Shown piece by piece: positions 25,456 through 35,846 of a stretch of 64,000 nt of DNA. Both the position numbers and the translations under genes were made by a program. Position 1 is the stretch's first letter. Every line of letters begins with the position of its first letter. The notes below the pieces were generated by a model that saw only the letters and a list, made by a program, of their open reading frames with translations, was not told where the DNA came from and did no database searches. Source of the stretch: Paucilactobacillus oligofermentans DSM 15707 = LMG 22743 (GTDB lineage Bacteria > Bacillota > Bacilli > Lactobacillales > Lactobacillaceae). The stretch is taken from positions 104,363-168,362 of the forward strand of contig NZ_AZFE01000030.1 in the NCBI RefSeq assembly GCF_001434315.1. Reading direction: 5' to 3'.

Positions 25456-26856
25456 TTAGTCCGTAATTAGCTTATTAATCGCAGCCATATAAATAGCCAT
25501 TGCTTTAATTAAATCATTAACTGGTTGAAATTCATTAGCCTGATGCATCGTATCAAGCGTCGTTGGAAATAGTGCACCAAAAGCCACGCCGCGGTCCATC
25601 ATTCGGCCATAAGTTCCACCACCGACTACTTCTGGTTGTGAATCATAATCGCCGGTAACTTCTTGATAAGCATCCATTAGTGAAACAACCAATGGATCAT
25701 CAGCAGGTACAAAATGTGGTTCCATACCTTCTAATTGATATACAAATGCATTTATCTTATCAGTTATTTTTGAAATACCTGCTTGAATTTCATTAGGCGT
25801 AATCCCTTGAGGATAGCGGAAATTCAAATCAATTTGACCACCATTAGTGGCTTTAAAGTTCATTAACCCCACGTTCATGGTTAAATCACCCATTAAATCA
25901 TCGGTAAAAGCCAAATCAAATTTTTCCATTCTCGAATCAAGATGTAAGTATAAGGCAATAAATTTAAGAAAATCGCCTGCTTCACCTGTGATATCTTGAT
26001 GTTTTAAGAAATTAGCTAAATAGGTTCCCGCATTATCCCCATTTTTAGGTTCCATTCCATGCGCTGCTTTACCTACAAAACTGATGGTATATTGATTTTT
26101 AACTTGCGTAATCTTACCAGTAACTGGTGTTTGCGCAAGGTATTCATCTAATGATTGAGTTAATTGGGTTAATTCAGCCCCTTCAATCACAGCCTCAGCT
26201 TCTCGAGGAACCATGTTTGTCCGTAAACCAGAATCAAATGAAATTAACTTAACTCGTCCTTCATTAGAACCATTAAAATCAACTTTCATTGAGAAGTTTC
26301 CCTTTTCACCATTAATTAATGGGAAACTAGCATCCGGAGAAAAGCCCAATGTTGGGGCTGGTTCAACTTCAAAGTAACGTTTCATCCCCGTCCAATTGCT
26401 TTCTTCATCGGTACCGACAATAAAGCGAACCTTCTTATTAGGAACTACATTCATATCTTTTAAAGTTTTCATGGCGTAGTATGCGGCCATTCCTGGCCCT
26501 TTATCATCAGATGCTCCACGACCATAGATATTACCGTTTTTAATTACTGGTTCAAATGGATCAGTATCCCAACCATTTCCGGCAGGCATTACATCAACAT
26601 GCGCCAAAATAGCAAGGGTTTCATCACCTTCACCCCATTGTACGTAACCGACTATATTGTCAATGTTCTTAACTTTAAATCCATCTTGTTGCGCCATTTC
26701 TAGAAATACTTTTAATGCCGTTGCTGGCTCTGGACCGAGTGGAAATTCTTCTGTCGCGTTACTATCATCGCGTACACTTGCGATTCTCATCATTGTGGTG
26801 AGATCATTTAAATATTCTTCTTGTTGTTCTTGGGCTTTGGCTTGCCAATCGATCAT
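25456..26856 (-). CDS. pepV: Dipeptidase PepV (M20 family)
   Basis: Zinc dipeptidase of the carnosinase-like type, about 466 residues. Metal-site motifs are LAILAHVDVMPAG (His), GRGASDDKGPG (bridging Asp), FIVGTDEESNW (Glu-Glu) and a late MHQANEF (His). The gene starts at ATG 26854-26856, with GGAGG about 11 bases upstream; a TTG six codons earlier is the alternative. Lactobacilli use PepV to finish casein-derived peptide hydrolysis. Cytoplasmic, single gene, divergent from nnrD. Confidence 0.94.
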   Translation of the reverse strand: MIDWQAKAQEQQEEYLNDLTTMMRIASVRDDSNATEEFPLGPEPATALKVFLEMAQQDGFKVKNIDNIVGYVQWGEGDETLAILAHVDVMPAGNGWDTDPFEPVIKNGNIYGRGASDDKGPGMAAYYAMKTLKDMNVVPNKKVRFIVGTDEESNWTGMKRYFEVEPAPTLGFSPDASFPLINGEKGNFSMKVDFNGSNEGRVKLISFDSGLRTNMVPREAEAVIEGAELTQLTQSLDEYLAQTPVTGKITQVKNQYTISFVGKAAHGMEPKNGDNAGTYLANFLKHQDITGEAGDFLKFIALYLHLDSRMEKFDLAFTDDLMGDLTMNVGLMNFKATNGGQIDLNFRYPQGITPNEIQAGISKITDKINAFVYQLEGMEPHFVPADDPLVVSLMDAYQEVTGDYDSQPEVVGGGTYGRMMDRGVAFGALFPTTLDTMHQANEFQPVNDLIKAMAIYMAAINKLITD

Positions 26857-26985
26857 CTCTAAAATATCCTCCAATTGCTTAAAAAACTTATTTATAGTGT
26901 AACATATTTTACGATTTCTTTAATTAAATTTAGCATTTAACTCAAAAATGCTATAATTAAGGAAACTAATAAGGACTGAATAACA

Positions 26986-27810
26986 ATGTTGACTTTAACT
27001 GAAGAGATTCTGACAAAAACAATTCGTGTACGTCCAAATGATAGTTATAAAGGAACTTTTGGTCGCGTCGTCTTAGTTGGTGGTAATGCTAACTATGGTG
27101 GTGCCATCATTATGGCCTCTACAGCCGCTGTTTATGCTGGGGCTGGTTTAGTCACTACTGGAACTGATACTAACAATTTAAGTAGTTTACATGCTAGCTT
27201 GCCAGAAGCCATGTTCGTTAACTACTATGATAAAGTTAAATTAAGCCACTTGGTATCATATGCAACCACCGTCGTAATTGGACCTGGGTTAGGTGACGAT
27301 TTTCATAGTCAAGAAGTCTTAGCCTCTGTGTTAGCTAACATTAATCAATCACAAAGTGTCATTATTGATGGCTCAGCAATCAGCCTTTTGGCAGCAAACC
27401 CATTGGATATTCCAGATACTAACCTAATCTTTACCCCGCATGAAATGGAATGGCAACGGCTATCTGGTATCAAAATTAGTGACCAGACATCTGATGCAAA
27501 CCAACTAGTCCAACAACAATTAAATGCAACGGTTGTGTTAAAAAAACACCATACCGAAATTTACACCGGTAAAAATATCTATCAACTTCCAATTGGAACT
27601 CCTGCCCAAGCTACTGGCGGTATGGGTGATACTCTTGCGGGGATGATTGGTGGCTTCACGGCTCAATTTGATAATCAAGAAAATGCTGTTTTAGCAGCCG
27701 TATACGCTCACAGTGCGATTGCTGATGAACTGGCACGATCACAATATGTGGTGTTACCACATCAAATTAGTCATGCCCTCCCGATGTTTATGAAACGATA
27801 TGCAAATTAA
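26986..27810 (+). CDS. nnrD: ADP-dependent NAD(P)H-hydrate dehydratase
   Basis: Repairs hydrated NADH/NADPH. The 274-residue protein is the YjeF C-terminal (ribokinase-like) domain alone, without the N-terminal epimerase. Motifs: SYKGTFGRVVLVGGNANYGG, VVIGPGLGDD, FTPHEMEW, and ATGGMGDTLAGMIGGF with the ATP-site Gly-rich segment. ATG at 26986 follows AAGGA. TATAAT at about 26952 is a likely -10. Single gene, ending at a bidirectional terminator. Confidence 0.93.
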   Translation: MLTLTEEILTKTIRVRPNDSYKGTFGRVVLVGGNANYGGAIIMASTAAVYAGAGLVTTGTDTNNLSSLHASLPEAMFVNYYDKVKLSHLVSYATTVVIGPGLGDDFHSQEVLASVLANINQSQSVIIDGSAISLLAANPLDIPDTNLIFTPHEMEWQRLSGIKISDQTSDANQLVQQQLNATVVLKKHHTEIYTGKNIYQLPIGTPAQATGGMGDTLAGMIGGFTAQFDNQENAVLAAVYAHSAIADELARSQYVVLPHQISHALPMFMKRYAN

Positions 27811-27852
27811 AAATAGCGGTCCAGATAAATTTTATCTGGGTCGCTATTTTAT
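27810..27852. terminator. Bidirectional intrinsic terminator
   Basis: AAATAGCG(A/G)-type arm with CCAGATAAA / TTTATCTGG inner stem, closing with CGCTATTTT. It separates nnrD from the convergent pseudouridine synthase gene and overlaps the latter's stop codon. Confidence 0.82.
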
Positions 27853-28553
27853 TTTCTTAACATTTCAATTTCTTCAGTTGTTAACTCACGATATTGCCCT
27901 GGTTGTAAGTTATCATCGCTAATACCTGCAAATGATTGCCGGTGTAACTTCACTACTTTTTCACCTAGTGCACCAAACATCCGCTTAACTTCATGATATT
28001 TTCCTTCATGCAACGTTAACTCAATAATTGATTCAGTCTGACTTTCCAGTAACTTTACATCATCTGCAACTGCAGTCGTTCCGTCTTTTAATTCAATTCC
28101 ATTTCGTAATTGATCTAAATCGGCTTCAGAAACCTTACCAGTCACCGTCGCAATATATGTCTTGCGTGTTTTACTCTTAGGGGAAGCTAAACGATGACCT
28201 AATTTACCGTCCATCGTTATAATCAACATTCCAGTTGTATCTTTATCTAATCGACCAATTGGAAATAAATCCTTCCTAAAATCATCGGGCGAAAATAAAT
28301 CCATCACGGTCTTTTCCTTATTATCACTAGTTGCAGTGATAATGCCGGCAGGCTTATTTAATAAATAACAATACTCAGCTTGGTATTGAATTAATTTCTC
28401 GTCAACCATAACTTGATGCTTCTCTGGATTAACATTAAAGCCAAATTTTTTAGCTACATCCCCATCAATCATTACGCGATTATGCTTAATTAATTCATGA
28501 ACTTCACTTCGAGATCCTACTTGTTGTTCACTTAAATATTTATCAAGTCTCAT
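27849..28553 (-). CDS. rsuA: RsuA-family 16S rRNA pseudouridine synthase
   Basis: Isomerises a uridine in 16S rRNA (U516-type specificity by family). The 234-residue chain has an N-terminal S4 domain (MRLDKYLSEQQVGSRSEVHELIKHNRVMIDG), YCYLLNKPAG, and the catalytic GRLDKDTTGMLIIT with the nucleophilic Asp, then KTYIATVTG and EGKYHEVKRMFGALG. The start follows GGAGATATGA. It begins about 9 bases after the flippase stop and is co-transcribed with it; the same pairing (ytgP-ytzG) is found in Bacillus. Confidence 0.92.
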   Translation of the reverse strand: MRLDKYLSEQQVGSRSEVHELIKHNRVMIDGDVAKKFGFNVNPEKHQVMVDEKLIQYQAEYCYLLNKPAGIITATSDNKEKTVMDLFSPDDFRKDLFPIGRLDKDTTGMLIITMDGKLGHRLASPKSKTRKTYIATVTGKVSEADLDQLRNGIELKDGTTAVADDVKLLESQTESIIELTLHEGKYHEVKRMFGALGEKVVKLHRQSFAGISDDNLQPGQYRELTTEEIEMLRK

Positions 28554-28562
28554 TCATATCTC

Positions 28563-30236
28563 CTATTTAATATGCAATTTACGACGCACACCAGCAATTC
28601 TTGGCCCTAACAGCATATCTGCTAATCTAGATTTTAAAACCAAATATACATAAACTAATCCACCACCTGCAACTGCTGGAACGAGGACAAGCATTGCAGT
28701 TAAACGACCACTTGGATCAATCACTAAATATAATCCCATTACGATTAATTTAGCTACCACATACGTAATAATCGAATATAACAAAATTTGATTAGTTGTT
28801 TTAGTCATTTTTTTAAATGGAATTTTGAATTCTTTATTCAGTGAATGAATAATCAAATAACTCGTCACTGCCATCCCAATTCCAGTTGCCATTAATGGTC
28901 CAATAGTTTTAAAGATCATAATCATTGGATACTGCAAAACTAGTTTAACAACAATTCCAATTCCTAATAGTTTTAGCGTTTTAATATTTTCTGATACACC
29001 CTGCATAATTGCAGATGCAATCGTAAATAGACCAATAAAGATGGCAACAAAGGCGGATAATTCCAAAATTGTTGAACCACTATCATTAAATCGATAGAAC
29101 ACCGTATAGATTGGCGTTGAAACCGCAGCTAATCCTAATGCCGATGGAATCATTACAAAATAAAATAGCATTAATGCGTTCGCAATTTGTTTCCGAATAT
29201 CATTATTATCTTTACGTGCTCTAGCTGCTGATAATAACGGAATCACAGCTTCTGACATTGCTGATGCCAAAGAGATCACAATCATAATTAGTTTGTTAGC
29301 ATTGAATGAAAATAGTGCCCACAATTGATTTAACTGCCAAATTGAATAATGTCCTACACGACCCATTGCATCAAAAAAGGTATATTGATCAATTAATTGA
29401 AAGATAACGGTTCCCGAACTAACAATAATAAATGGAATTGCCTGAATTACGATGTCTTTGATTAAAGTCCAAGATGAAATGACTAATTTATTATCACTGT
29501 TATCTCTTAGTTCATTCATTTGATTTCGATTACGTACCCAATAAAAACCGAGAATCAAAATTCCACCAATTGCCCCAATAAATGCTGCAAAGGTTGAATG
29601 AACCACTGCCGTTTTCCAACTACCATGCATAATTTTCATAATAACAAAAGTGCTTGCTAGCATATAAATCACACGGAAAACTTGTTCTAAAAATTGTGAA
29701 ATCGCAGATGGTGCCATTTGATGATAGCCCTGAAATAGTCCACGACTTAAGCTCATCCCTGGAATAACTAATACTGCTACTGCGAGTGAGCGAAGCACTG
29801 GAATCACATTAGGATCCCCACCATCAAATAGTGGCGCTCCAAAGAATAAGATAATCGCCGATAACAACCCGGTAAATGCCGAAACAAACATTCCGTGTTT
29901 ATACAGGCGACGACCAACCCCATATTCATTTAATTCATTGTAATGCGACACTAATTTGGAAACGGCCGCCGGAATCCCTGCCGTTGCAGCCATTAAAAAT
30001 AAGCTATAGACATTATATCCTTTACTAAATAAAGCATTTGCTTGATCGCTATATGCTCCTAACCATGTTACCCATGGAATTATATAGATGGCACCCAGAA
30101 TGCGCGAAAAGATACTTCCAGCCGTCATCCAAACTGAGCCTTGGACCATTTGCTGTTGAGCATCAAGATTACCTGATAAATTTAATTTCCCGCCATTTTC
30201 GCGCAATATATTAGTACCCACTTCCTTTTGTTTCAA
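28563..30236 (-). CDS. MurJ/YtgP-type MOP flippase (probable lipid II flippase)
   Basis: Polytopic protein with about 14 hydrophobic segments. The motif run WMTAGSIFSRILGAIYIIPW near residue 35 and GIPAAVSKLVSHYNELNEYGVGRRLYK are characteristic of the YtgP group, which flips peptidoglycan lipid II. The start is uncertain: the frame opens with TTG at 30234-30236, but AAGGAAGTGG precedes a second TTG ten codons in (LRENGGKLN), which may be the real start; no ATG lies before the conserved region except at MVQGSVW. First gene of a pair with rsuA. Confidence 0.88.
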   Translation of the reverse strand: MKQKEVGTNILRENGGKLNLSGNLDAQQQMVQGSVWMTAGSIFSRILGAIYIIPWVTWLGAYSDQANALFSKGYNVYSLFLMAATAGIPAAVSKLVSHYNELNEYGVGRRLYKHGMFVSAFTGLLSAIILFFGAPLFDGGDPNVIPVLRSLAVAVLVIPGMSLSRGLFQGYHQMAPSAISQFLEQVFRVIYMLASTFVIMKIMHGSWKTAVVHSTFAAFIGAIGGILILGFYWVRNRNQMNELRDNSDNKLVISSWTLIKDIVIQAIPFIIVSSGTVIFQLIDQYTFFDAMGRVGHYSIWQLNQLWALFSFNANKLIMIVISLASAMSEAVIPLLSAARARKDNNDIRKQIANALMLFYFVMIPSALGLAAVSTPIYTVFYRFNDSGSTILELSAFVAIFIGLFTIASAIMQGVSENIKTLKLLGIGIVVKLVLQYPMIMIFKTIGPLMATGIGMAVTSYLIIHSLNKEFKIPFKKMTKTTNQILLYSIITYVVAKLIVMGLYLVIDPSGRLTAMLVLVPAVAGGGLVYVYLVLKSRLADMLLGPRIAGVRRKLHIK

Positions 30237-30335
30237 TCCTTACTATTCTATCGTTGAAACGTACCGTGTGCAATCGAATTTTTACTAAGATTTAATAAAA
30301 CTTTAAACCAATTCTCAATAATCTAACAATCACTA

Positions 30336-30367
30336 CAAAAAAATAGAACCTTAACGGGTTCTATTTT
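30336..30367 (-). terminator. Terminator of leuS
   Basis: On the minus strand AATAGAACC, loop CGTTAA, GGTTCTATT followed by a T-run. It lies 15 bases beyond the leuS stop. Confidence 0.85.
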
Positions 30368-30382
30368 CTATAATGAACTTAT

Positions 30383-32803
30383 TTAAATAACGATATTAAC
30401 GATTTTACCAGGGATCACAATTAATTTACGGATATCTTTTCCATCAATTGTTTCTTGTACCTTTTCGTTAGCTAAAGCCAGTTTTTTAATTTCCTCTTTA
30501 CCTAAATCCTTGCTAACTTTGAGATGGCCTTTAACTTTACCATTAATTTGAATAACCATTTCAACTTCATCTTCAACCAATTTTGATTCATCAAAAGTTG
30601 GCCATGTTTGATAGGCAATGGTATCACTAATCTTAAAGAAGCTCCAAAGTTCTTCTGACACATGCGGCATAATTGGCGAAATCATTTTAACCAATCCTTG
30701 CATATATTCAACTGGTAACTTATCAGCTTTATAGGCTTCGTTAACAAAGACCATCAATTGTGAAATTCCAGTATTGAAATGCATCCGATCAAAGTCATCA
30801 GTAACCTTCTTAACGGTTTGATTATAGATTTTATCCAACTTACCATCATTATCACTAGTTACTTCGTCTCTTAACTTGCCATCTTCATCAACCATTAAAC
30901 GCCAAATTCGTTGAATCCATTTGTAACTACCATGTAATCCTTTTTCGCCCCAAGGAACAGATTCTTCAAGTGGCCCCATAAACATTTCATAGAGACGAAG
31001 TGTATCTGCACCATATTGGTTAACGATATCATCGGGATTAACTACATTACCTTTAGACTTCGACATTTTTTCATGGTTCTCACCTAAAATCATACCTTGA
31101 TTAACTAATTTTTGGAATGGTTCTTTGGTTGGTACCACGCCTAAATCATAAAGTACCTTGTGCCAGAAACGAGCATATAGTAAATGTAGCACTGCATGTT
31201 CAGCTCCTCCAACATATAAGTCTACTGGTGACCAATATTTAAGGGCTTCTTGACTGGCTAATTCCATATCATTATCTGGATCAGTATAACGTAACCAGTA
31301 CCATGATGAACCAGCCCATTGTGGCATTGTGTTGGTTTCACGTTTTCCTTTGCGGCCATTTTCATCAACTACATTGACCCAATCGTCAATATTAGCTAAT
31401 GGACTTTCACCAGTTCCTGATGGTTCGAGATCATTGGTATCTGGTAACTGCAATGGTAATTCATTTTCTGGAACTAATGTGGTTTCACCGTCTTCCCAAT
31501 GAATTACAGGAATTGGTTCACCCCAATAACGTTGACGAGAGAAAATCCAATCACGTAAGCGATAATTAACTTTCTTCTCACCAGCTTGATGTTCTTCTAA
31601 CCAAACAATCATTTCACTAATTGCTTCAGCTTTTTGTTCTCCATCCAAGAAGTCAGAGTTGATATGTGCGCCATCACCAATATATGGTGCTTCTTCAACA
31701 TTTCCACCTTCAATTACAGGTTTAATGTTTAGACCAAATTTCTTAGCAAATTCCCAATCACGTTCATCATGGGCAGGGACTGCCATAATTGCTCCGGTAC
31801 CATATGAAGCTAATACATAATCACCAATCCAGATTGGTAGTTTTTCGCCATTAACTGGATTAATTCCGTATGCTCCAGTGAACACACCAGACTTATCTTT
31901 ATTTAAATCAGTTCGCTCTAAATCAGAACGACGAGAAACTTCATCTTGATATTTCTTAATTGAATCGGCTTGATCAGCAATCGTAATTTGCTCAACTAAT
32001 TCGTGTTCTGGAGCTAAAACAATATAAGCAGCACCAAATAAAGTATCCGGACGAGTTGTAAAGACTTCTACCTTAGCATCTTCATGCCCGTCAACGTTGA
32101 AGAACACACTGGCTCCAGTTGAACGTCCAACCCAATTACGTTGTTGTTCTTTAATACTTTCAGGCCAATCTAAATCATCTAAGTCATCAACTAAACGATC
32201 GGCATATTCCGTAATTTTTAGAACCCACTGACGCATTGGCTTCCGATAAACTGGATAGCCACCCCGTTCTGTCTTACCATCAATAACTTCTTCATTAGCA
32301 ACTACTGTTCCACCCATAAAATCAGGTGCCCAGTTAACCATAATTTTATCTTCATAAGCGAGGCCTTTTTTGTAAAGTTGTTCAAAAATCCATTGCGTCC
32401 ACTTATAAAATTTAGGATCAGTCGTATTAACTTCACGATCCCAATCATATGAAAAACCAAGTGACTGAATTTGCTTTTTAAAAACTTGAATATTTTTGTT
32501 GGTAAAATCTTTAGGATTATTTCCGGTCTTTAATGCGTATTGTTCTGCAGGCAAACCAAATGCATCCCATCCCATTGGATGAAGCACATTGAATCCTTGC
32601 ATCCGATGCATCCGTGATACTGCATCAGTAGCCGTATAGCCTTCAGGATGACCCACATGTAATCCTTGCCCAGATGGATAAGGAAACATATCTAGCGCAT
32701 AATATTTTGGCTTACTAGTATCTAAGATTGCCTTAAAAGTTTTATTGTCTTGCCAATATTTTTGCCATTTATTTTCAATTGCAGTATGTTCGTATGCCAT
32801 ATT
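30383..32803 (-). CDS. leuS: Leucyl-tRNA synthetase
   Basis: Class I synthetase charging tRNA-Leu, 806 residues from the ATG ending at 32803 ([16 protein letters not shown]). A longer frame to 32905 runs back through the T-box terminator hairpin and is not real. Motifs are the HIGH equivalent [15 protein letters not shown], the CP1 editing domain with [15 protein letters not shown], the zinc-less insert, and [14 protein letters not shown] as KMSKS. Expression is governed by the T-box leader directly upstream. Single gene. Confidence 0.97.
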   Translation of the reverse strand, partial: NMAYEHTAIENKWQKYWQDNKTFKAILDTSKPKYYALDMFPYPSGQGLHVGHPEGYTATDAVSRMHRMQGFNVLHPMGWDAFGLPAEQYALKTGNNPKDFTNKNIQVFKKQIQSLGFSYDWDREVNTTDPKFYKWTQWIFEQLYKKGLAYEDKIMVNWAPDFMGGTVVANEEVIDGKTERGGYPVYRKPMRQWVLKITEYADRLVDDLDDLDWPESIKEQQRNWVGRSTGASVFFNVDGHEDAKVEVFTTRPDTLFGAAYIVLAPEHELVEQITIADQADSIKKYQDEVSRRSDLERTDLNKDKSGVFTGAYGINPVNGEKLPIWIGDYVLASYGTGAIMAVPAHDERDWEFAKKFGLNIKPVIEGGNVEEAPYIGDGAHINSDFLDGEQKAEAISEMIVWLEEHQAGEKKVNYRLRDWIFSRQRYWGEPIPVIHWEDGETTLVPENELPLQLPDTNDLEPSGTGESPLANIDDWVNVVDENGRKGKRETNTMPQWAGSSWYWLRYTDPDNDMELASQEALKYWSPVDLYVGGAEHAVLHLLYARFWHKVLYDLGVVPTKEPFQKLVNQGMILGENHEKMSKSKGNVVNPDDIVNQYGADTLRLYEMFMGPLEESVPWGEKGLHGSYKWIQRIWRLMVDEDGKLRDEVTSDNDGKLDKIYNQTVKKVTDDFDRMHFNTGISQLMVFVNEAYKADKLPVEYMQGLVKMISPIMPHVSEELWSFFKISDTIAYQTWPTFDESKLVEDEVEMVIQINGKVKGHLKVSKDLGKEEIKKLALANEKVQETIDGKDIRKLIVIPGKIVNIVI

Positions 32804-32844
32804 ATTATCTTCTTTCCTAAAAATATTATGTGTTTTGTTGTTGA

Positions 32845-33045
32845 AAATAAAAAATCCCATAGGAAAAATTCCTATAGGACGAATAAACTCCGCGGTACCA
32901 CCCATTTTCTACATCACTGTAGCGCTTATCTTTCGTAACGCGAAATCACGTTTTTGCCTACTAACTTCAGCAAAAATTTTTAAAGGCGAGTTCAAAAACT
33001 AACAAATCTATGTTCACACAACCACATAGTCTCTTAAAGATATCA
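32845..33045 (-). promoter_or_regulatory. T-box riboswitch (Leu specifier) upstream of leuS
   Basis: Read on the minus strand, the leader has AGAGA and GAACTCGCC, placing CTC (Leu) in the specifier position. It then carries the T-box core GGGTGGTACCGCGG (about 32892-32905) that forms the antiterminator by binding the uncharged tRNA 3' end. The competing terminator follows (CCTATAGGAATTTTTCCTATGGGATTTTTT, 32848-32879). Uncharged tRNA-Leu should allow leuS transcription. The 5' boundary is approximate. Confidence 0.93.
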
Positions 33046-33164
33046 GTAATTTACTATTCCTTTTCAACAATCAAATATTGGTATAATACTATCAAAGGAT
33101 CACATGATTTGCAAGGTACACTCTGTGGTAAACTGTATCTATTAAACAAACAAGGATGATAAAT

Positions 33165-33794
33165 ATGATTACCCAAAGAATTAGTAAGCTTCAAGCTTCA
33201 TTATTTGTAATTGCCTTTTTAATTTTCACTTCATTAATGGCTGGTATCAGTCTGCATGCCCAATGGATTCACATTTTCGATCAAACAATTATTAATTTCA
33301 TTCGTCAATTTTCACCATCAAAAACTGCTTTTTTTAAAGCCTATACCGTCTTTTTTAATACCTTACCAATTATGTTAGTTGTAGTGGTTGGCGTTGCAGT
33401 TTTATTTCTATACAAATTTTATCGGATTGGCTTTTTCTTTTTACTAATTCCACTTGTTGGTTCCGTCATTAATGTTGGTATTAAAGATATTATTGATCGT
33501 TCCCGGCCACAGGTTAACCAACTAATTCATTATGGTGGTTATAGTTTTCCAAGTGGTCATTCAACAATTGCCGCTCTAGTTTTTGGCTCAATCATCTTAT
33601 TAGTTCAACGACTTTCACTACCACGTTATATTAAATGGATTTTAATTTTCATCTTATTATTTGCTATTTTACTCGTCGGAATTTCAAGAATTTATATTGG
33701 CGTTCATTACCCAAGTGATGTCTTAGCTGGCTTCTGCTTGGGCTTTATGGTCATTACTTTAGGACAATTTATCTTTAAAATAAAGAAGGCATAA
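33165..33794 (+). CDS. PAP2-family membrane phosphatase
   Basis: 209 residues with six hydrophobic segments and the three phosphatase motifs of type 2 phosphatidic acid phosphatases: KDIIDRSRPQ (about residues 108-117), FPSGHST (about 127-133) and SRIYIGVHYPSDV (about 173-185). ATG at 33165 follows AAGGATGA; the earlier ATG at 33156 is too close to it. Substrates in Gram-positives include undecaprenyl diphosphate or phosphatidylglycerol phosphate; sequence cannot decide. It sits 2 bases before mnmM and is probably co-transcribed. Confidence 0.9.
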   Translation: MITQRISKLQASLFVIAFLIFTSLMAGISLHAQWIHIFDQTIINFIRQFSPSKTAFFKAYTVFFNTLPIMLVVVVGVAVLFLYKFYRIGFFFLLIPLVGSVINVGIKDIIDRSRPQVNQLIHYGGYSFPSGHSTIAALVFGSIILLVQRLSLPRYIKWILIFILLFAILLVGISRIYIGVHYPSDVLAGFCLGFMVITLGQFIFKIKKA

Positions 33795-33796
33795 AT

Positions 33797-34354
33797 ATGA
33801 AATTATCTCCTGCATTACAATATAGTCATGACTTACTAAAACAAGTGGTTACCCCCGGTGACACGGTTATTGATGCCACCGTTGGCAATGGCCATGATAC
33901 CTTGTTATTAGCTCAACTAGTTGGTAAAGGTGGCCATGTTTTAGGCTTTGATATTCAAACTAGTGCAATTAAAGCTACCACTACCAGACTGGAAGCCGAA
34001 CATTTAAATAATGTTTCCTTGCATCTAACTGGTCATCAAAATGTTGATCAGTACCTAAATGAACCGCTAGCAGCTGCTATCTTTAATTTAGGCTATCTTC
34101 CAAGTGGCGATAAATCAATTATCACTACCGGTAATACTACTATCGAAGCGGTTGAAAAAATGCTCCCCAACTTGAAACCTAACGGGATTATCTGTTTAGT
34201 CATTTATTATGGCCATCCAGGTGGTGATAATGAACGCGCAGCCGTTGAAAAATTTACAGCAACCTTACCCCAACAAAATTTCAATGTACTCGAATATCAA
34301 TTCATTAATCAAGTTAATACCCCACCTAAATTAATCGTCATTCAAAAGCGTTAA
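33797..34354 (+). CDS. mnmM: tRNA (mnm5s2U34) methyltransferase MnmM (YtqB-type)
   Basis: SAM-dependent methyltransferase, 185 residues. The Rossmann motif I is VIDATVGNGHDTLLLA (about residues 24-39), followed by VLGFDIQTSAI (motif II acidic residue), IFNLGYLPSGDKSI (motif IV) and ICLVIYYGHPGGD. The NLGYLPSGD segment and overall layout match the YtqB family. In recent work this family was, as I recall, shown to methylate nm5s2U34 of tRNA to mnm5s2U34. It follows the PAP2 gene by 2 bases and ends at a terminator. Confidence 0.88.
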   Translation: MKLSPALQYSHDLLKQVVTPGDTVIDATVGNGHDTLLLAQLVGKGGHVLGFDIQTSAIKATTTRLEAEHLNNVSLHLTGHQNVDQYLNEPLAAAIFNLGYLPSGDKSIITTGNTTIEAVEKMLPNLKPNGIICLVIYYGHPGGDNERAAVEKFTATLPQQNFNVLEYQFINQVNTPPKLIVIQKR

Positions 34355-34387
34355 AAAGCCACTGACATAATTGTCAGTGGCTTTTTA
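34352..34387. terminator. Bidirectional intrinsic terminator
   Basis: AAAAAGCCACTGACA, loop TAAT, TGTCAGTGGCTTTTT. It separates mnmM and the convergent metK. Confidence 0.88.
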
Positions 34388-34421
34388 TCTGTAGTTATAA
34401 CTAAAACTACACGTATTTTTA

Positions 34422-35609
34422 TTAAGCTAGTTCTTTTTTTAATGCTTCGACTTTATCAAGATGTTCCCATGGTAAATCGATATCTGTCCGACCAAAATGA
34501 CCATAAGCAGCCGTTTTCTTATAGATTGGACGTTGTAAATCAAGCATTTCAATAATCCCTTGTGGGCGTAAATCGAAATTATTTCGAATTGCATCAGTTA
34601 ACGCATTATTTGAAACTAATCCAGTCCCAAATGTATCGACAGAAACTGATACTGGTTGAGCCACACCAATTGCATAAGCTAGTTGAACTTCAACTGTCTT
34701 AGCAAAACCAGCAGCTACAATATTCTTGGCAATGTAACGAGCAGCATAACTAGCAGAACGATCAACCTTCGTTGCATCCTTACCAGAAAAGGCTCCACCA
34801 CCATGATGAGCAGCGCCCCCATACGTATCAACAATAACTTTACGACCAGTTAATCCAGCATCCCCTTGAGGGCCACCAATAACAAATCGACCAGTTGGAT
34901 TAATGTAATATCTTGTCTGATCATCCAACAACTCTGCTGGAATTACATTCTTAATTACTTTTTCAATCACATCTTTACGAATTTGTTCTAATGTCACTTG
35001 ATCATCATGTTGCGTACTCAAAACAACTGTATCAATCCGTTCTGGAACATTGTTGTCATCATATTCAACGGTTACTTCAGCTTTAGCATCAGGACGAAGA
35101 TAACTCAATTCACCTGAATGACGAAGACTGGCAATTCGTTGCATTAATTTATGACTCAAAGCTAATGCTAACGGCATTAATTCAGGTGTTTCATCAGTTG
35201 CATAACCAAACATTAGACCTTGATCACCGGCACCAATTTGATCTAATGGATCAACTTCACCATCACGCTTTTCAAGAGCTTCATCAACTCCTTGCGCGAT
35301 ATCTGGTGATTGTTCATCTAATGCAACTAATACAGCACAAGTGTCACCATCAAACCCAATTTTAGAATCGTTATAACCGATACTTTTAATTGTTTCACGA
35401 ACAACACTTTGAATATCAACATATGCAGTTGTTGATACTTCACCAAAAACTAACACCAATCCGGTAGTAACTGATGTTTCGCACGCTACACGTGCATGTG
35501 GATCTTGTTCTAACATGGCATCCAAAATTGCATCACTAATTTGATCAGCAATTTTATCTGGATGTCCTTCTGAGACAGACTCAGATGTAAATAAATGTCG
35601 TTCTGACAT
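34422..35609 (-). CDS. metK: S-adenosylmethionine synthetase
   Basis: Makes SAM from methionine and ATP. The 395-residue chain shows the N-terminal [27 protein letters not shown] start, [12 protein letters not shown] (the methionine-adenosyltransferase signature) and [19 protein letters not shown]. Length is standard. Translation is controlled by an S(MK)/SAM-III riboswitch whose Shine-Dalgarno site (GGGGGAA) is sequestered when SAM is bound. Single gene, convergent with mnmM. Confidence 0.97.
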   Translation of the reverse strand: MSERHLFTSESVSEGHPDKIADQISDAILDAMLEQDPHARVACETSVTTGLVLVFGEVSTTAYVDIQSVVRETIKSIGYNDSKIGFDGDTCAVLVALDEQSPDIAQGVDEALEKRDGEVDPLDQIGAGDQGLMFGYATDETPELMPLALALSHKLMQRIASLRHSGELSYLRPDAKAEVTVEYDDNNVPERIDTVVLSTQHDDQVTLEQIRKDVIEKVIKNVIPAELLDDQTRYYINPTGRFVIGGPQGDAGLTGRKVIVDTYGGAAHHGGGAFSGKDATKVDRSASYAARYIAKNIVAAGFAKTVEVQLAYAIGVAQPVSVSVDTFGTGLVSNNALTDAIRNNFDLRPQGIIEMLDLQRPIYKKTAAYGHFGRTDIDLPWEHLDKVEALKKELA

Positions 35610-35611
35610 AA

Positions 35612-35708
35612 AAAATTCCCCCTATTTGCGGTTTGAAATTCAAAATAAATGAATCTCTAATTGCGGTTACAAGGCATCTTCACAGGCGTGAATCCTATCG
35701 GGAATGGA
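35612..35708 (-). promoter_or_regulatory. S(MK)-box (SAM-III) riboswitch of metK
   Basis: On the minus strand the order is ATTCCC, GATAGGAT, hairpin TCAC-GCCT-GTGA, AGATGCCTTGTAACC, and later GGGGGAAT eight bases before the metK ATG. This matches the consensus of the S(MK) riboswitch element by element. ATTCCC (about 35701-35706) pairs with the ribosome-binding GGGGGAAT (35615-35622), so SAM binding should shut off translation. The linker between the SAM-binding TTGTAACC and the Shine-Dalgarno is unusually long (about 40 bases) and folds into its own hairpin. Confidence 0.93.
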
Positions 35709-35846
35709 CTTATAACTTTACAATCCTAACATAAACTTAACCCGAGAATCAATTTAATTTAACGTTAATAATCATTAATATAATTGACGTAGTGAAGATT
35801 ATTAATTACCATATAAAGAATAAATAAATTATTTACGAGGTGTAAC

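Noticed and set aside
32745..33002. Open frames on the plus strand across the leuS leader
   Set aside because: They run antisense through the T-box and leuS 5' end, have no ribosome binding site, and are explained by the conserved RNA element.
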